From Deltaproteobacteria bacterium (lineage in GTDB: Bacteria > Myxococcota_A > UBA796 > UBA2385), in contig WGAH01000401.1 in assembly GCA_015489145.1 (NCBI GenBank), positions 1 to 5,445 of the forward strand: a DNA stretch of 5,445 nucleotides, in the 5' to 3' direction. Numbering within the stretch: the first letter of the stretch is position 1; each line of letters starts with the position of its first letter. Below the pieces are notes generated by a model. It was not told the DNA's origin and made no database searches. It was given only the letters and a program-made list of their open reading frames with translations. Below, piece by piece: positions 1-4,439 of the stretch. The position numbers and the translations under genes are program-made.

Positions 1-16
1 AGGGGGAAGCGGTCAT
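1..16 (-). CDS. Possible start of a further minus-strand gene, cut by the window edge
   Basis: Reading leftwards, an ATG at 14-16 is followed by codons for Thr-Ala-Ser-Pro before the window ends. A GAGGA-type ribosome binding site (TCCTC on the plus strand, 25-29) lies about 8 bases ahead of the ATG, which is good spacing. The gap from the stop of the selenoprotein gene is 56 bases, so this could be a fourth operon gene or the start of a new unit. Only five codons are visible, so no function can be proposed and the call rests on the start and its RBS alone. Confidence 0.3.
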
Positions 17-72
17 CGTCGTGTCCTCGGTGGGATCGATTAGCGTGGTTTAGCGATCACGCAAATGCTTTT

Positions 73-663
73 TCACAGTGCCGCGTCCACCGCCGCCTCG
101 ATGTCGTCGAGGGCCGAGGCGCCGCCGAGCTCGATGAAGGTGATGCGCCCCTCCCGGTCGAGCACCGCCGCCTTGGGCAGCACCCCCTCGGCGTCCCAGG
201 TGGCGTAGACCTCGCCGTCCACGTCGGCCAGCACGGGAAAGCCCAGCCCCAGCTCGTCGGCCCACAGCGCGGCGTCCTCGCTGTCGGGCGGCCCGCCGGC
301 GGCGTCCTGGATCACCACGCTCACCGGGACGAAACCCTCCTCGGCCCGCGCCTCGTAGAGCCCCTCGATGCCCTGGACCAGGGCGCGACACGAGGTTCAC
401 CACACGGCGGAGATGTCGACCAGCGCGACCCTGCCCCGGGTGGAGGACAGGGCGAAGGGCTCGCCGGCGGCGTCGGGGAGGGTGAAGTCGGGGGCGCAGC
501 GGCCCACCTCCACCGCCCCGCCGTCCAGGGGGCAGGCGCCGCCGGTGTCGGCGATGTCAGCGCCCCCCGTCTCGGCGGCCGGGGAGCCGCAGGCGAGCGC
601 CAGGGCCAGGGCCAGGCCGGGCGTTCCGCTCGGCCCGGTCCGGGGATGCGCGCGTCCGTTCAT
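73..663 (-). CDS. Thioredoxin/TlpA-like lipoprotein, predicted selenoprotein with a UxxC active site (in-frame TGA read as Sec)
   Basis: The predicted protein is an extracytoplasmic thiol/selenol redox protein of 196 residues. The ATG at 661-663 overlaps the preceding gene's stop as ATGA and has GAGGAGG (668-674) four bases upstream. Residues 1-25 form a short lipoprotein signal (Leu/Ala core ending ALAC, an imperfect lipobox). A Thr/Gly/Asp linker follows to about residue 54, then a redoxin/TlpA fold: CAPDFTLPDAAG (56-67), the first beta strand VALVDISAVW (79-88), position 89 encoded by TGA, then TSCRALVQ. Beyond the TGA the frame continues into normal thioredoxin-fold sequence, including VSVVIQD and the likely cis-Pro segment LPKAAVLDREG, ending at TGA 73-75. 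Homologues have WCxxC here, so TGA replaces the nucleophilic Cys89 and Cys92 is kept. A SECIS-like hairpin lies directly after the TGA. The alternative is a Cys-to-stop mutation or a sequencing error, leaving an 88-residue fragment. The fold is nearly certain; Sec decoding is strongly suggested. Confidence 0.83.
363..396 (-). promoter_or_regulatory. Bacterial SECIS-like stem-loop directly downstream of the UGA
   Basis: Numbering bases after the UGA, CCUCG (+2 to +6) can pair with CGAGG (+30 to +34). Inside this, GCCCUG (+13 to +18) pairs perfectly with CAGGGC (+22 to +27), closing a three-base GUC loop, so the apex reads GGUC. In E. coli fdhF the SelB-binding apex also carries GGUC, at about +19 to +22, within one base of the position here. 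Bacterial SECIS elements are expected to lie inside the coding region immediately after UGA and to present a G-U in a small apical loop, and this element does both. Pairing was read by eye; no folding energy was computed. Confidence 0.72.
397..399 (-). other. In-frame UGA predicted to encode selenocysteine
   Basis: On the minus strand the codons read GTG TGG TGA ACC TCG TGT, that is V-W-(UGA)-T-S-C. The UGA sits at the first position of a thioredoxin CxxC motif, the classic place for Sec in UxxC redox selenoproteins. Coding-quality redoxin sequence continues in the same frame for 107 codons after it. A single-base change from TGC or TGT would also give TGA, so mutation is the competing explanation. 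Confidence 0.78.
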
Positions 664-1442
664 CGTTCCTCCTCGGCGGCCACGGCCAGCCACCCCAGGG
701 TGGAGATGCCGCCGCCGTCCGCCGGTGACGTGGCGGGCCGCCCCGCCTCGTCCACCCGCCCCTCGGCGGCCTCGACCAGCGTCCCGGCGTCGAGGTCGAG
801 GACGTAGAAGCGCACCGCGTCGCCGGGAGCCGCGCCCTCCACGGGCGGAAAGCGCACCGCCGCCGGCGGATCGAAGGCGCCGCCGGCCGGCTCCAGGGCG
901 AACAGGTCCAGGAGCCGCACGCCGTCGGGCACGAAGGGAGGCGCCAGCGCCGGGTCGAGGCGGGCCTCCCACAAGGTGGCGTCCCCGAAGGGCGGCGGGT
1001 CGAAGGCGCCGGGCTCGACCGTCCACTCCAGCCCGCCCGGCGTCACGAGGGGCGCGGCGCCGTCGAGCTGACCGGCCTCGACCAGGAAGGGGTCGTGGAT
1101 CGGCTCGTCGAAGACCACCTCCCCGCCGGCCGCGAAGGCGAAGGCCAGGGAGGCGACCCGGCCGGCGTCGGCCGTCTCGCCGTAGGTGACGAGGCGCCGG
1201 GGCCCGGCTCCGACCCCGGTGACGGTGAAGGCCCCGGCGGCGTCGGTCTCGTCGGGGATGCAGAACTCCCCCGAGACGGTGACCACCAGGCCGACCACGG
1301 GCGCGCCATCGGCGTCGAGGACGATGCCCGAGACGGTGCCTTCGTCGGCGGACGCTCCGCCCGAGTCGCCGCCCCCCCCTCCTCCGGGGCGGCAGCCGGC
1401 GAGCGCCGCGAGGGCGGCGCCGCGGAGGGCGCGGCCCGTCAA
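660..1442 (-). CDS. Carboxypeptidase-regulatory-like beta-sandwich lipoprotein
   Basis: A predicted surface or periplasmic lipoprotein of 260 residues with no recognisable enzyme motif. The chosen start is TTG at 1440-1442, overlapping the arsR stop (TTGA). It gives a compact signal peptide with two Arg, a GAALAALAG core and a perfect LAGC lipobox (lipidated Cys17); a GGAG lies close upstream. A Gly-rich linker follows. Residues 36-88 resemble a carboxypeptidase regulatory-like / transthyretin-like module: GTVSGIVLDADGAPVVG, a DAAGAFTVTGV turn, then a strand. Residues about 134-255 resemble a ZU5-like sandwich, with a GGLEWTVEPGAF strand, an FALEPAGGAFDPP segment, and an F-Y-V-L-D segment near 212-216. 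Such modules bind or scaffold and are not usually catalytic. The stop overlaps the selenoprotein start, so the two are translationally coupled and may act together at the cell envelope. The upstream frame stays open to 1631, but a start there would overlap arsR deeply and spoil the signal peptide. Confidence 0.78.
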   Translation of the reverse strand: MTGRALRGAALAALAGCRPGGGGGGDSGGASADEGTVSGIVLDADGAPVVGLVVTVSGEFCIPDETDAAGAFTVTGVGAGPRRLVTYGETADAGRVASLAFAFAAGGEVVFDEPIHDPFLVEAGQLDGAAPLVTPGGLEWTVEPGAFDPPPFGDATLWEARLDPALAPPFVPDGVRLLDLFALEPAGGAFDPPAAVRFPPVEGAAPGDAVRFYVLDLDAGTLVEAAEGRVDEAGRPATSPADGGGISTLGWLAVAAEEER

Positions 1443-1792
1443 GGCTCCGCCGCCAGGGCCTCCCGGGCGGCCTCGCGCACCCGCGCGTTCACCGGGTGGT
1501 CGGTCAGCGCGTAGTAGAGGGTCTGGGCGTCGCGGCGGGAGCGCACCAGGCGCAGGGCCCGCATCCGGCCGAGGTGCTGGGAGACCGCCGAGTCCGACAT
1601 GCCGAGGATCGCCGCCATCTCGCACACGCACAGCTCGCCGGCCCGGTCGAGGAGGGCGAGGATGCGCAGGCGCGTCGGGCTGCCCCAGATCGCGAGCACC
1701 GCGGCCAGCTCGTCGAGGGTGGGGGTGAAGGCGAAGCGCTCGCGAAGCTCGGCGACGAGGGCCTCGCGGCCCGGCGCGGGGGTGCAGTTCAT
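1439..1792 (-). CDS. ArsR/SmtB-family transcriptional regulator with a CxC metal/metalloid-binding motif
   Basis: A small winged-helix repressor of 117 residues, the family's normal size. Residues 28-50 (DELAAVLAIWGSPTRLRILALL) are the typical ArsR first helices. ELCVCEMA (53-60) is the alpha-3 motif that holds the As(III)/Sb(III)/Cd(II)/Pb(II) ligands in ArsR and CadC. AILGMSDSAVSQHLGRMRAL (61-80) is the DNA-recognition helix-turn-helix, followed by the wing RSRRDAQTLYYAL. Cys55 and Cys57 are present; the third Cys of E. coli ArsR is Ala60, but Cys3 near the N-terminus could complete a site as in CadC. The alpha-5 His/Asp set of SmtB-type zinc sensors is not seen. ATG 1790-1792 is preferred because GGAG lies 8 bases upstream; a TTG at 1841-1843 would add 17 residues but falls in the promoter. 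It heads the operon with the two lipoprotein genes and diverges from the cytochrome gene. Which ligand it senses cannot be decided from sequence. Confidence 0.9.
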   Translation of the reverse strand: MNCTPAPGREALVAELRERFAFTPTLDELAAVLAIWGSPTRLRILALLDRAGELCVCEMAAILGMSDSAVSQHLGRMRALRLVRSRRDAQTLYYALTDHPVNARVREAAREALAAEP

Positions 1793-1828
1793 CGGCGGGG
1801 CTCCGTCGGCGCTCGGCGGGATGGAATC

Positions 1829-1857
1829 ATCATACTTTCGCAAACACTAACATGAAC
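1829..1857 (-). promoter_or_regulatory. Probable promoter of the arsR-lipoprotein-selenoprotein operon
   Basis: Within an AT-rich island the minus strand reads TATGAT (1834 to 1829), a five-of-six match to the -10 consensus. The -35 is weak: TTCATG at 1856-1851 with a 16-base spacer, or GTTCAT one base further out. Transcription would begin near 1822, giving a leader of about 30 bases with a GGAG ribosome binding site before ATG 1792. A poor -35 is compatible with a regulated promoter. I could not define a convincing ArsR dyad here. Confidence 0.45.
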
Positions 1858-2068
1858 CCTCCCGCCGTCCAGCCCGGGGCCGGCTTCTCGACGCGCCCCG
1901 ACCGCCTTCCCCCAGCGTGACGCCGATCAGGGGCCCGGCCCATCCCGGCACCGCGATCAAGCAACATCGAAAATGCTTATCTTACCGCGCAAACCATGCG
2001 TTTCAGCGTTCCCGCCACCGCCGCCTAGGGAGGATTCCAGCTCGAACTAGGGAACAGTGCCGACCGCC

Positions 2069-2080
2069 CGAGGCGCCTCG
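2069..2080. repeat. 12-base perfect palindrome upstream of the cytochrome gene
   Basis: CGAGGCGCCTCG is its own reverse complement and lies 41 bases before the cytochrome start codon. It could be an operator or a small hairpin in the leader. In DNA this GC-rich, such a palindrome can also arise by chance. Confidence 0.3.
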
Positions 2081-2094
2081 CCGCACCACCTTGG

Positions 2095-2113
2095 GGGTGT
2101 CCCACCCAGGAGG
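2095..2113 (+). promoter_or_regulatory. Strong ribosome binding site with an abutting 5-bp hairpin
   Basis: AGGAGG at 2108-2113 is a full Shine-Dalgarno match, eight bases before ATG 2122, and fixes the start of the cytochrome gene. Directly upstream, GGGTG (2095-2099) can pair with CACCC (2103-2107) across a three-base loop. The stem ends exactly where the AGGAGG begins, so it leaves the site exposed and does not hide it. Confidence 0.7.
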
Positions 2114-2121
2114 TCTCCACC

Positions 2122-3018
2122 ATGCGCGACGCCCACGAACCGACCCCGACCCCCGACCGCCGCGAGGTGCTCCGGCTCCTCGGCTTCGCCACCGCCGGCG
2201 GGGTGGCCGCCACCGTGCTCGCCGCCTGCGGCGACAAGGAACAGGACGAGTGCGAGCCCTGCAACTGCGACACCGGCACCGGCGGCACCGACGACACGAG
2301 CCACGGCACCGGCGACGACACCGGCGACACCGGCGCCCCGATGGCCCAGGACCCGCCGTGGGACTACGTGGAGCTCGACCCGGACGCCGTCGCGAAGCGC
2401 GCCTACGAGGCCTACTACCAGGGCGGCTGCCACTACGCCGTCTTCGAGGCCATCATCGGCGAGCTCCAGGACAAGGTCGGCGCGCCCTTCACGCAGATCC
2501 CCACCAAGATGGCGATCTACGGCAAGGGCGGCATGTTCGGCTGGGGCACCCTGTGCGGCACCCTCAACGGCACGGGCATGGTGGCGCAGCTCCTGTCGTC
2601 CAACGCCGCCAACATCGTCAGCAGCATCGTGGACTGGTACAGCAACAACGAACTGCCCGACTACGAGCCCGAGGAGCCCGTCGTCGACTTCGACTGCCCG
2701 ACCAGCGTGAGCGACACCCCCCTCTGCCACGTCTCGGTCACCAGGTGGTGCCTGGCCTCGGGCTACGGCGGCCACACCGACGAGCGCAAGGAACGATGCG
2801 GGCGCATGGCCGCGGCGGTGGCCCGCAAGCTCGCCGAGGTGCTCAACGAGGAGCTGGCCGGCAACCCGGCGACCTACGAGAACCCCGACGAGGTGAACAC
2901 CTGCCTCGGCTGCCACGGCGACGGCGGCATCCGCGACGTGGTGCTCACCGAGAAGGCGCCCACCTGCGAGCTGTGCCACTTCAACCTCGCCAGCGAGCAC
3001 CCCGACGTGACCCGGTAG
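2122..3018 (+). CDS. Split-Soret-type dihaem cytochrome c (C_GCAxxG_C_C family), Tat-type lipoprotein
   Basis: A predicted envelope electron-transfer or redox protein of 298 residues. Residues 12-18 (DRREVLR) form a twin-arginine motif, followed by a hydrophobic stretch and an LAAC lipobox (lipidated Cys36). A Cys cluster (Cys44, 47, 49) and an Asp/Thr/Gly linker run to about residue 72. The core matches the C_GCAxxG_C_C / split-Soret family: Cys103-His104 in the first helix, the Gly-rich segment GKGGMFGWGTLCGTLNGTG (134-152) with Cys145, then LCHVSVTRWC (201-210) and ERKERCGRMAA (221-231). The C-terminus has two haem c motifs, CLGCH (261-265) and CELCH (282-286), consistent with the two-haem arrangement of Desulfovibrio split-Soret cytochrome. 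It is divergent from arsR and its selenoprotein operon. Export by Tat is unusual for a c-type cytochrome, since haem is attached after export. No natural partner or substrate can be named from sequence. Confidence 0.85.
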   Translation: MRDAHEPTPTPDRREVLRLLGFATAGGVAATVLAACGDKEQDECEPCNCDTGTGGTDDTSHGTGDDTGDTGAPMAQDPPWDYVELDPDAVAKRAYEAYYQGGCHYAVFEAIIGELQDKVGAPFTQIPTKMAIYGKGGMFGWGTLCGTLNGTGMVAQLLSSNAANIVSSIVDWYSNNELPDYEPEEPVVDFDCPTSVSDTPLCHVSVTRWCLASGYGGHTDERKERCGRMAAAVARKLAEVLNEELAGNPATYENPDEVNTCLGCHGDGGIRDVVLTEKAPTCELCHFNLASEHPDVTR

Positions 3019-3046
3019 GCGAGCCGCCCCGGGTCCTGTCGCCCGT

Positions 3047-3068
3047 CACCCGACCGGCCGGTCGAGTG
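3047..3068. promoter_or_regulatory. Palindromic operator in front of tetR (probable autoregulatory site)
   Basis: The core CGACCGGCCGGTCG (3051-3064) is a perfect palindrome. After one mismatched pair it extends with CAC (3047-3049) and GTG (3066-3068), giving 10 of 11 matching pairs over 22 bases. It ends 15 bases before the tetR start and covers the spacer of the predicted promoter, the usual place for a TetR-family protein to repress itself. The inner GACCGnnCGGTC recurs in front of the acyltransferase gene at 4546-4557. Confidence 0.72.
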
Positions 3069-3077
3069 GGATAGGCT
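3050..3077 (+). promoter_or_regulatory. Candidate tetR promoter, possibly giving a leaderless mRNA
   Basis: TAGGCT at 3072-3077 is a weak -10 (three of six). CCGACC at 3050-3055 is a three-of-six -35 with a 16-base spacer. Transcription starting about seven bases after the -10 would begin at or next to the GTG start codon (3084-3086). There is no Shine-Dalgarno-like AGGAG ahead of that GTG, which fits leaderless translation. The operator palindrome overlaps the -35 and spacer. Confidence 0.4.
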
Positions 3078-3083
3078 GGCGCC

Positions 3084-4073
3084 GTGGACCGCAGCCACCC
3101 GCCCCGCAAGACCGGCCGTCGCCGCGGCCGCCGCGCCCAGATTCGCGCGGCGGCCTACCGCTGCATTCGCGACCACGGCTACCACGAGACCTCGGTGGAC
3201 ATGATCTGCCGCGAGGCGGGCATCTCCAAGGGCAGCCTCTACTGGCACTACGACAGCAAGCAGGAGATCTTCGCCGACCTCGTCGACACCTGGGCCAACC
3301 AGGTCATGGAGGAGCTCTACGAGCAGTTCGAGGCGGCCACCTCCGACCGCGACTACCTGCGGGCGATCACCGGGGCGCTGCGCCGCGAGATCCGCCGGGG
3401 GCGCGCCGTGGTGCCCCTGTGGCTGGAGTTCGCCGAGCTGGCCCGGCGCGAGCCGACGATCCAGGTCGCGGTGGCCCGCTTCTTCCGCCGGGCCCGCACG
3501 GCCATCGCCGACATGATGCGCCCGGTGCTCGGCGGCGAGATGTCCGAGGACGAGATGCGGGCGATCGCCGCCGCGATCTTCGGCGCCTACATGGGCCTGC
3601 TCGTCCAGGAGCTCGCCGACCCCGACCAGGCCGACGCCCGTCGCGCCATCGACCACTTCATGCGCTGGCTGGAGCGGGGGCTGAGCGCGCTCAGGCCCGA
3701 CGGCGGCGAGGCCCCCCCGGGCGAACGGCTCGACCCCGCCGAGCTGGCCGCCTTCCTCGACCGCTACGACCCGGGCCTCCGCGAGCTGGTGCGGGCGGTG
3801 CGCGCCGAGGTGCTCGCCGCCTGCCCGGCCGCCCGCGAGCGCCTCGTCAAGCCCTGGCGGGCCCTGGCCTGGGAGTGCGGCCGCCACCGCCTGCTGCTGC
3901 GCCTGGAGGGCGACCTCGCCCGCGTGGTGCTCCCCGCCGACATCGCGGACGAGGCGATCTTCGAGGACCTCGCCCCCGGCGGGCGAATCGCCCTGCGCCC
4001 CGGCGACGATCCGCCCGCCGGGCTGATCCGCGCCTTCGCCGCCCGCGCACTCGGCTCCGCCGGCGAGGAGTAG
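3084..4073 (+). CDS. TetR/AcrR-family regulator with a C-terminal DUF1801-like domain
   Basis: A one-component regulator of 329 residues, far longer than the usual 190-220. After a basic tail (RKTGRRRGRR), residues 18-70 are a standard TetR DNA-binding domain: helix 1, then TSVDMICREAGISKGSLYWHYDSKQEIF (36-63) with the helix-turn-helix and the family's L-Y-x-H-Y signature. Residues 71-205 are the helical ligand-binding and dimer domain. After a Pro/Gly hinge, residues about 218-322 form an added domain, beginning LAAFLDRYDPGLRELVRAVRAEV, with a PWRALAWECG strand region, an RLLLRL strand and a final LIRAFAARAL helix. This order resembles DUF1801 (YdhG/frataxin-like) and may add a second sensing surface; this assignment is my inference. 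The GTG start follows directly after the palindrome. The preceding cytochrome gene ends 65 bases upstream. The shared operator core indicates control of itself and the downstream lipid gene. Confidence 0.88.
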   Translation: MDRSHPPRKTGRRRGRRAQIRAAAYRCIRDHGYHETSVDMICREAGISKGSLYWHYDSKQEIFADLVDTWANQVMEELYEQFEAATSDRDYLRAITGALRREIRRGRAVVPLWLEFAELARREPTIQVAVARFFRRARTAIADMMRPVLGGEMSEDEMRAIAAAIFGAYMGLLVQELADPDQADARRAIDHFMRWLERGLSALRPDGGEAPPGERLDPAELAAFLDRYDPGLRELVRAVRAEVLAACPAARERLVKPWRALAWECGRHRLLLRLEGDLARVVLPADIADEAIFEDLAPGGRIALRPGDDPPAGLIRAFAARALGSAGEE

Positions 4074-4128
4074 CCGCCCGGGGCGCGGCCGGCGCTCCAC
4101 CGGCGTTCCCGGCGCGCACCTCGGGCCT

Positions 4129-4158
4129 CCCCCCGCCGGGCGATCATCGGGCGGGGGG
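4129..4158 (+). terminator. 9-bp GC hairpin after tetR, possible terminator
   Basis: CCCCCCGCC (4129-4137) and GGCGGGGGG (4150-4158) pair perfectly across a 12-base loop, 56 bases after the tetR stop. This is the first strong hairpin beyond the gene. It is followed by only two Ts, so it is not a textbook intrinsic terminator, and its arms also have other perfect partners nearby. Confidence 0.4.
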
Positions 4159-4191
4159 TTGGCGACAAGCCCCCTCCAGGTGATCGCCCGG
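4136..4191. repeat. 11-bp perfect inverted repeat that competes with the preceding hairpin
   Basis: CCGGGCGATCA (4136-4146) is the exact reverse complement of TGATCGCCCGG (4181-4191), with 34 bases between. The left arm shares 4136-4137 with the hairpin at 4129-4158 and runs through its loop, so both cannot form fully at once. Within the enclosed loop, GGGGGGTTG (4153-4161) is the exact complement of CAACCCCCC (4197-4205), beyond the right arm, which could make a pseudoknot. Confidence 0.55.
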
Positions 4192-4222
4192 AAAATCAAC
4201 CCCCCTCAAGATGCTAGGGGGG
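4190..4222 (-). terminator. Hairpin with T-rich tail, candidate leftward intrinsic terminator
   Basis: CCCCCCT (4200-4206) pairs with AGGGGGG (4216-4222) over a nine-base loop. Read on the minus strand, the stem is followed by TTGATTTTCC (4199 to 4190), a reasonable T-rich tail. On the plus strand there is no such tail. No minus-strand gene is visible to its right, so it would end either an unrecognised small RNA or stray leftward transcription. Confidence 0.35.
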
Positions 4223-4269
4223 GCACCATCGGCCACCGCAAAAACGCCGGTTCTACCGTGCGGCAGTCC

Positions 4270-4284
4270 CCGGCGAAGCGCCGG
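4270..4284. repeat. 6-bp hairpin with three-base loop
   Basis: CCGGCG (4270-4275) and CGCCGG (4279-4284) pair across AAG. It lies inside the segment enclosed by the 8-base inverted repeat GATGCTAG / CTAGCATC (4210-4217, 4309-4316), so it could be the inner arm of a larger fold. Confidence 0.4.
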
Positions 4285-4302
4285 AGAGGGGCGGAGAGGG
4301 GC
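4283..4302. repeat. Tandem 10-base duplication
   Basis: GGAGAGGGGC is present twice in direct succession (4283-4292 and 4293-4302) without a mismatch. The first copy starts on the last two bases of the hairpin at 4270-4284. Confidence 0.7.
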
Positions 4303-4343
4303 GATGGGCTAGCATCGGGACGGGGGTTGTTTCGCGGGGCTAG

Positions 4344-4370
4344 CAAGCCCGGGGGGCTTGTGAACAAGCC
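4344..4370. repeat. Three-arm CAAGCC repeat giving two alternative hairpins
   Basis: CAAGCCC (4344-4350), GGGCTTG (4354-4360) and ACAAGCC (4364-4370) lie side by side. The middle arm can pair perfectly with either neighbour over seven bases, leaving a three-base or two-base spacer. A further ACAAGCC occurs at 4165-4171. Confidence 0.5.
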
Positions 4371-4417
4371 GGCCCGGAACGATCGGTCTGAAGCGGGGAT
4401 CGCCCCGATCACGAACG

Positions 4418-4439
4418 CCGGGGGTCGGCCGGGGGTCGG
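4418..4439. repeat. Tandem 11-base duplication
   Basis: CCGGGGGTCGG occurs twice back to back (4418-4428 and 4429-4439) with no mismatch. It lies about 60 bases upstream of the acyltransferase promoter. It may be replication slippage or a paired protein site, one helical turn apart. Confidence 0.65.

Larger units (their letters stand above)
1793..2121. other. Divergent intergenic region between arsR and the cytochrome gene
   Basis: This 329-base gap has no credible gene. It holds two AT-richer islands in an otherwise GC-rich context: 1821-1856, with the arsR-side promoter, and about 1955-2008. The second contains TATCTT at 1978-1983, which could serve as a weak -10 for the rightward gene, though no good -35 precedes it. 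The remainder holds a perfect 12-base palindrome (2069-2080) and a small hairpin next to the cytochrome gene's ribosome binding site. The layout suits control of both directions by the ArsR protein. Confidence 0.6.

Noticed and set aside
73..75. A second TGA in the selenoprotein frame that might also be selenocysteine
   Set aside because: It follows the natural C-terminal helix of the thioredoxin fold, only about ten codons remain open after it, no Cys motif is expected there, and no SECIS-like hairpin with a suitable apex follows it.
73..324. A separate short gene starting at GTG 322-324
   Set aside because: It is only the C-terminal part of the redoxin fold and would lack the active site. 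The upstream codons in the same frame, back to the TGA and beyond, complete the domain.
397..1026. A minus-strand frame opening at 1026 as a longer form of the thioredoxin-like gene
   Set aside because: The part upstream of 663 lies over the lipoprotein gene and is Arg/Ala-rich. The ATG at 661-663 has a strong ribosome binding site and a signal peptide directly after it.
1917..3074. A 385-codon plus-strand frame over the cytochrome gene
   Set aside because: It is Arg/Pro/His-rich, a typical GC-rich shadow of the cytochrome gene in another frame, which has the signal peptide, haem motifs and ribosome binding site.
2874..4199. A 441-codon minus-strand frame opposite tetR
   Set aside because: It mirrors the TetR gene, has no recognisable domain, and starts within the repeat-rich non-coding DNA with no ribosome binding site.
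4253..4266. A third operator for the TetR protein (CTnCCG-TG-CGGnAG)
   Set aside because: Only the short ACCGnnCGG core is kept and the outer half-site bases differ, so it is too weak to separate from chance in GC-rich DNA.
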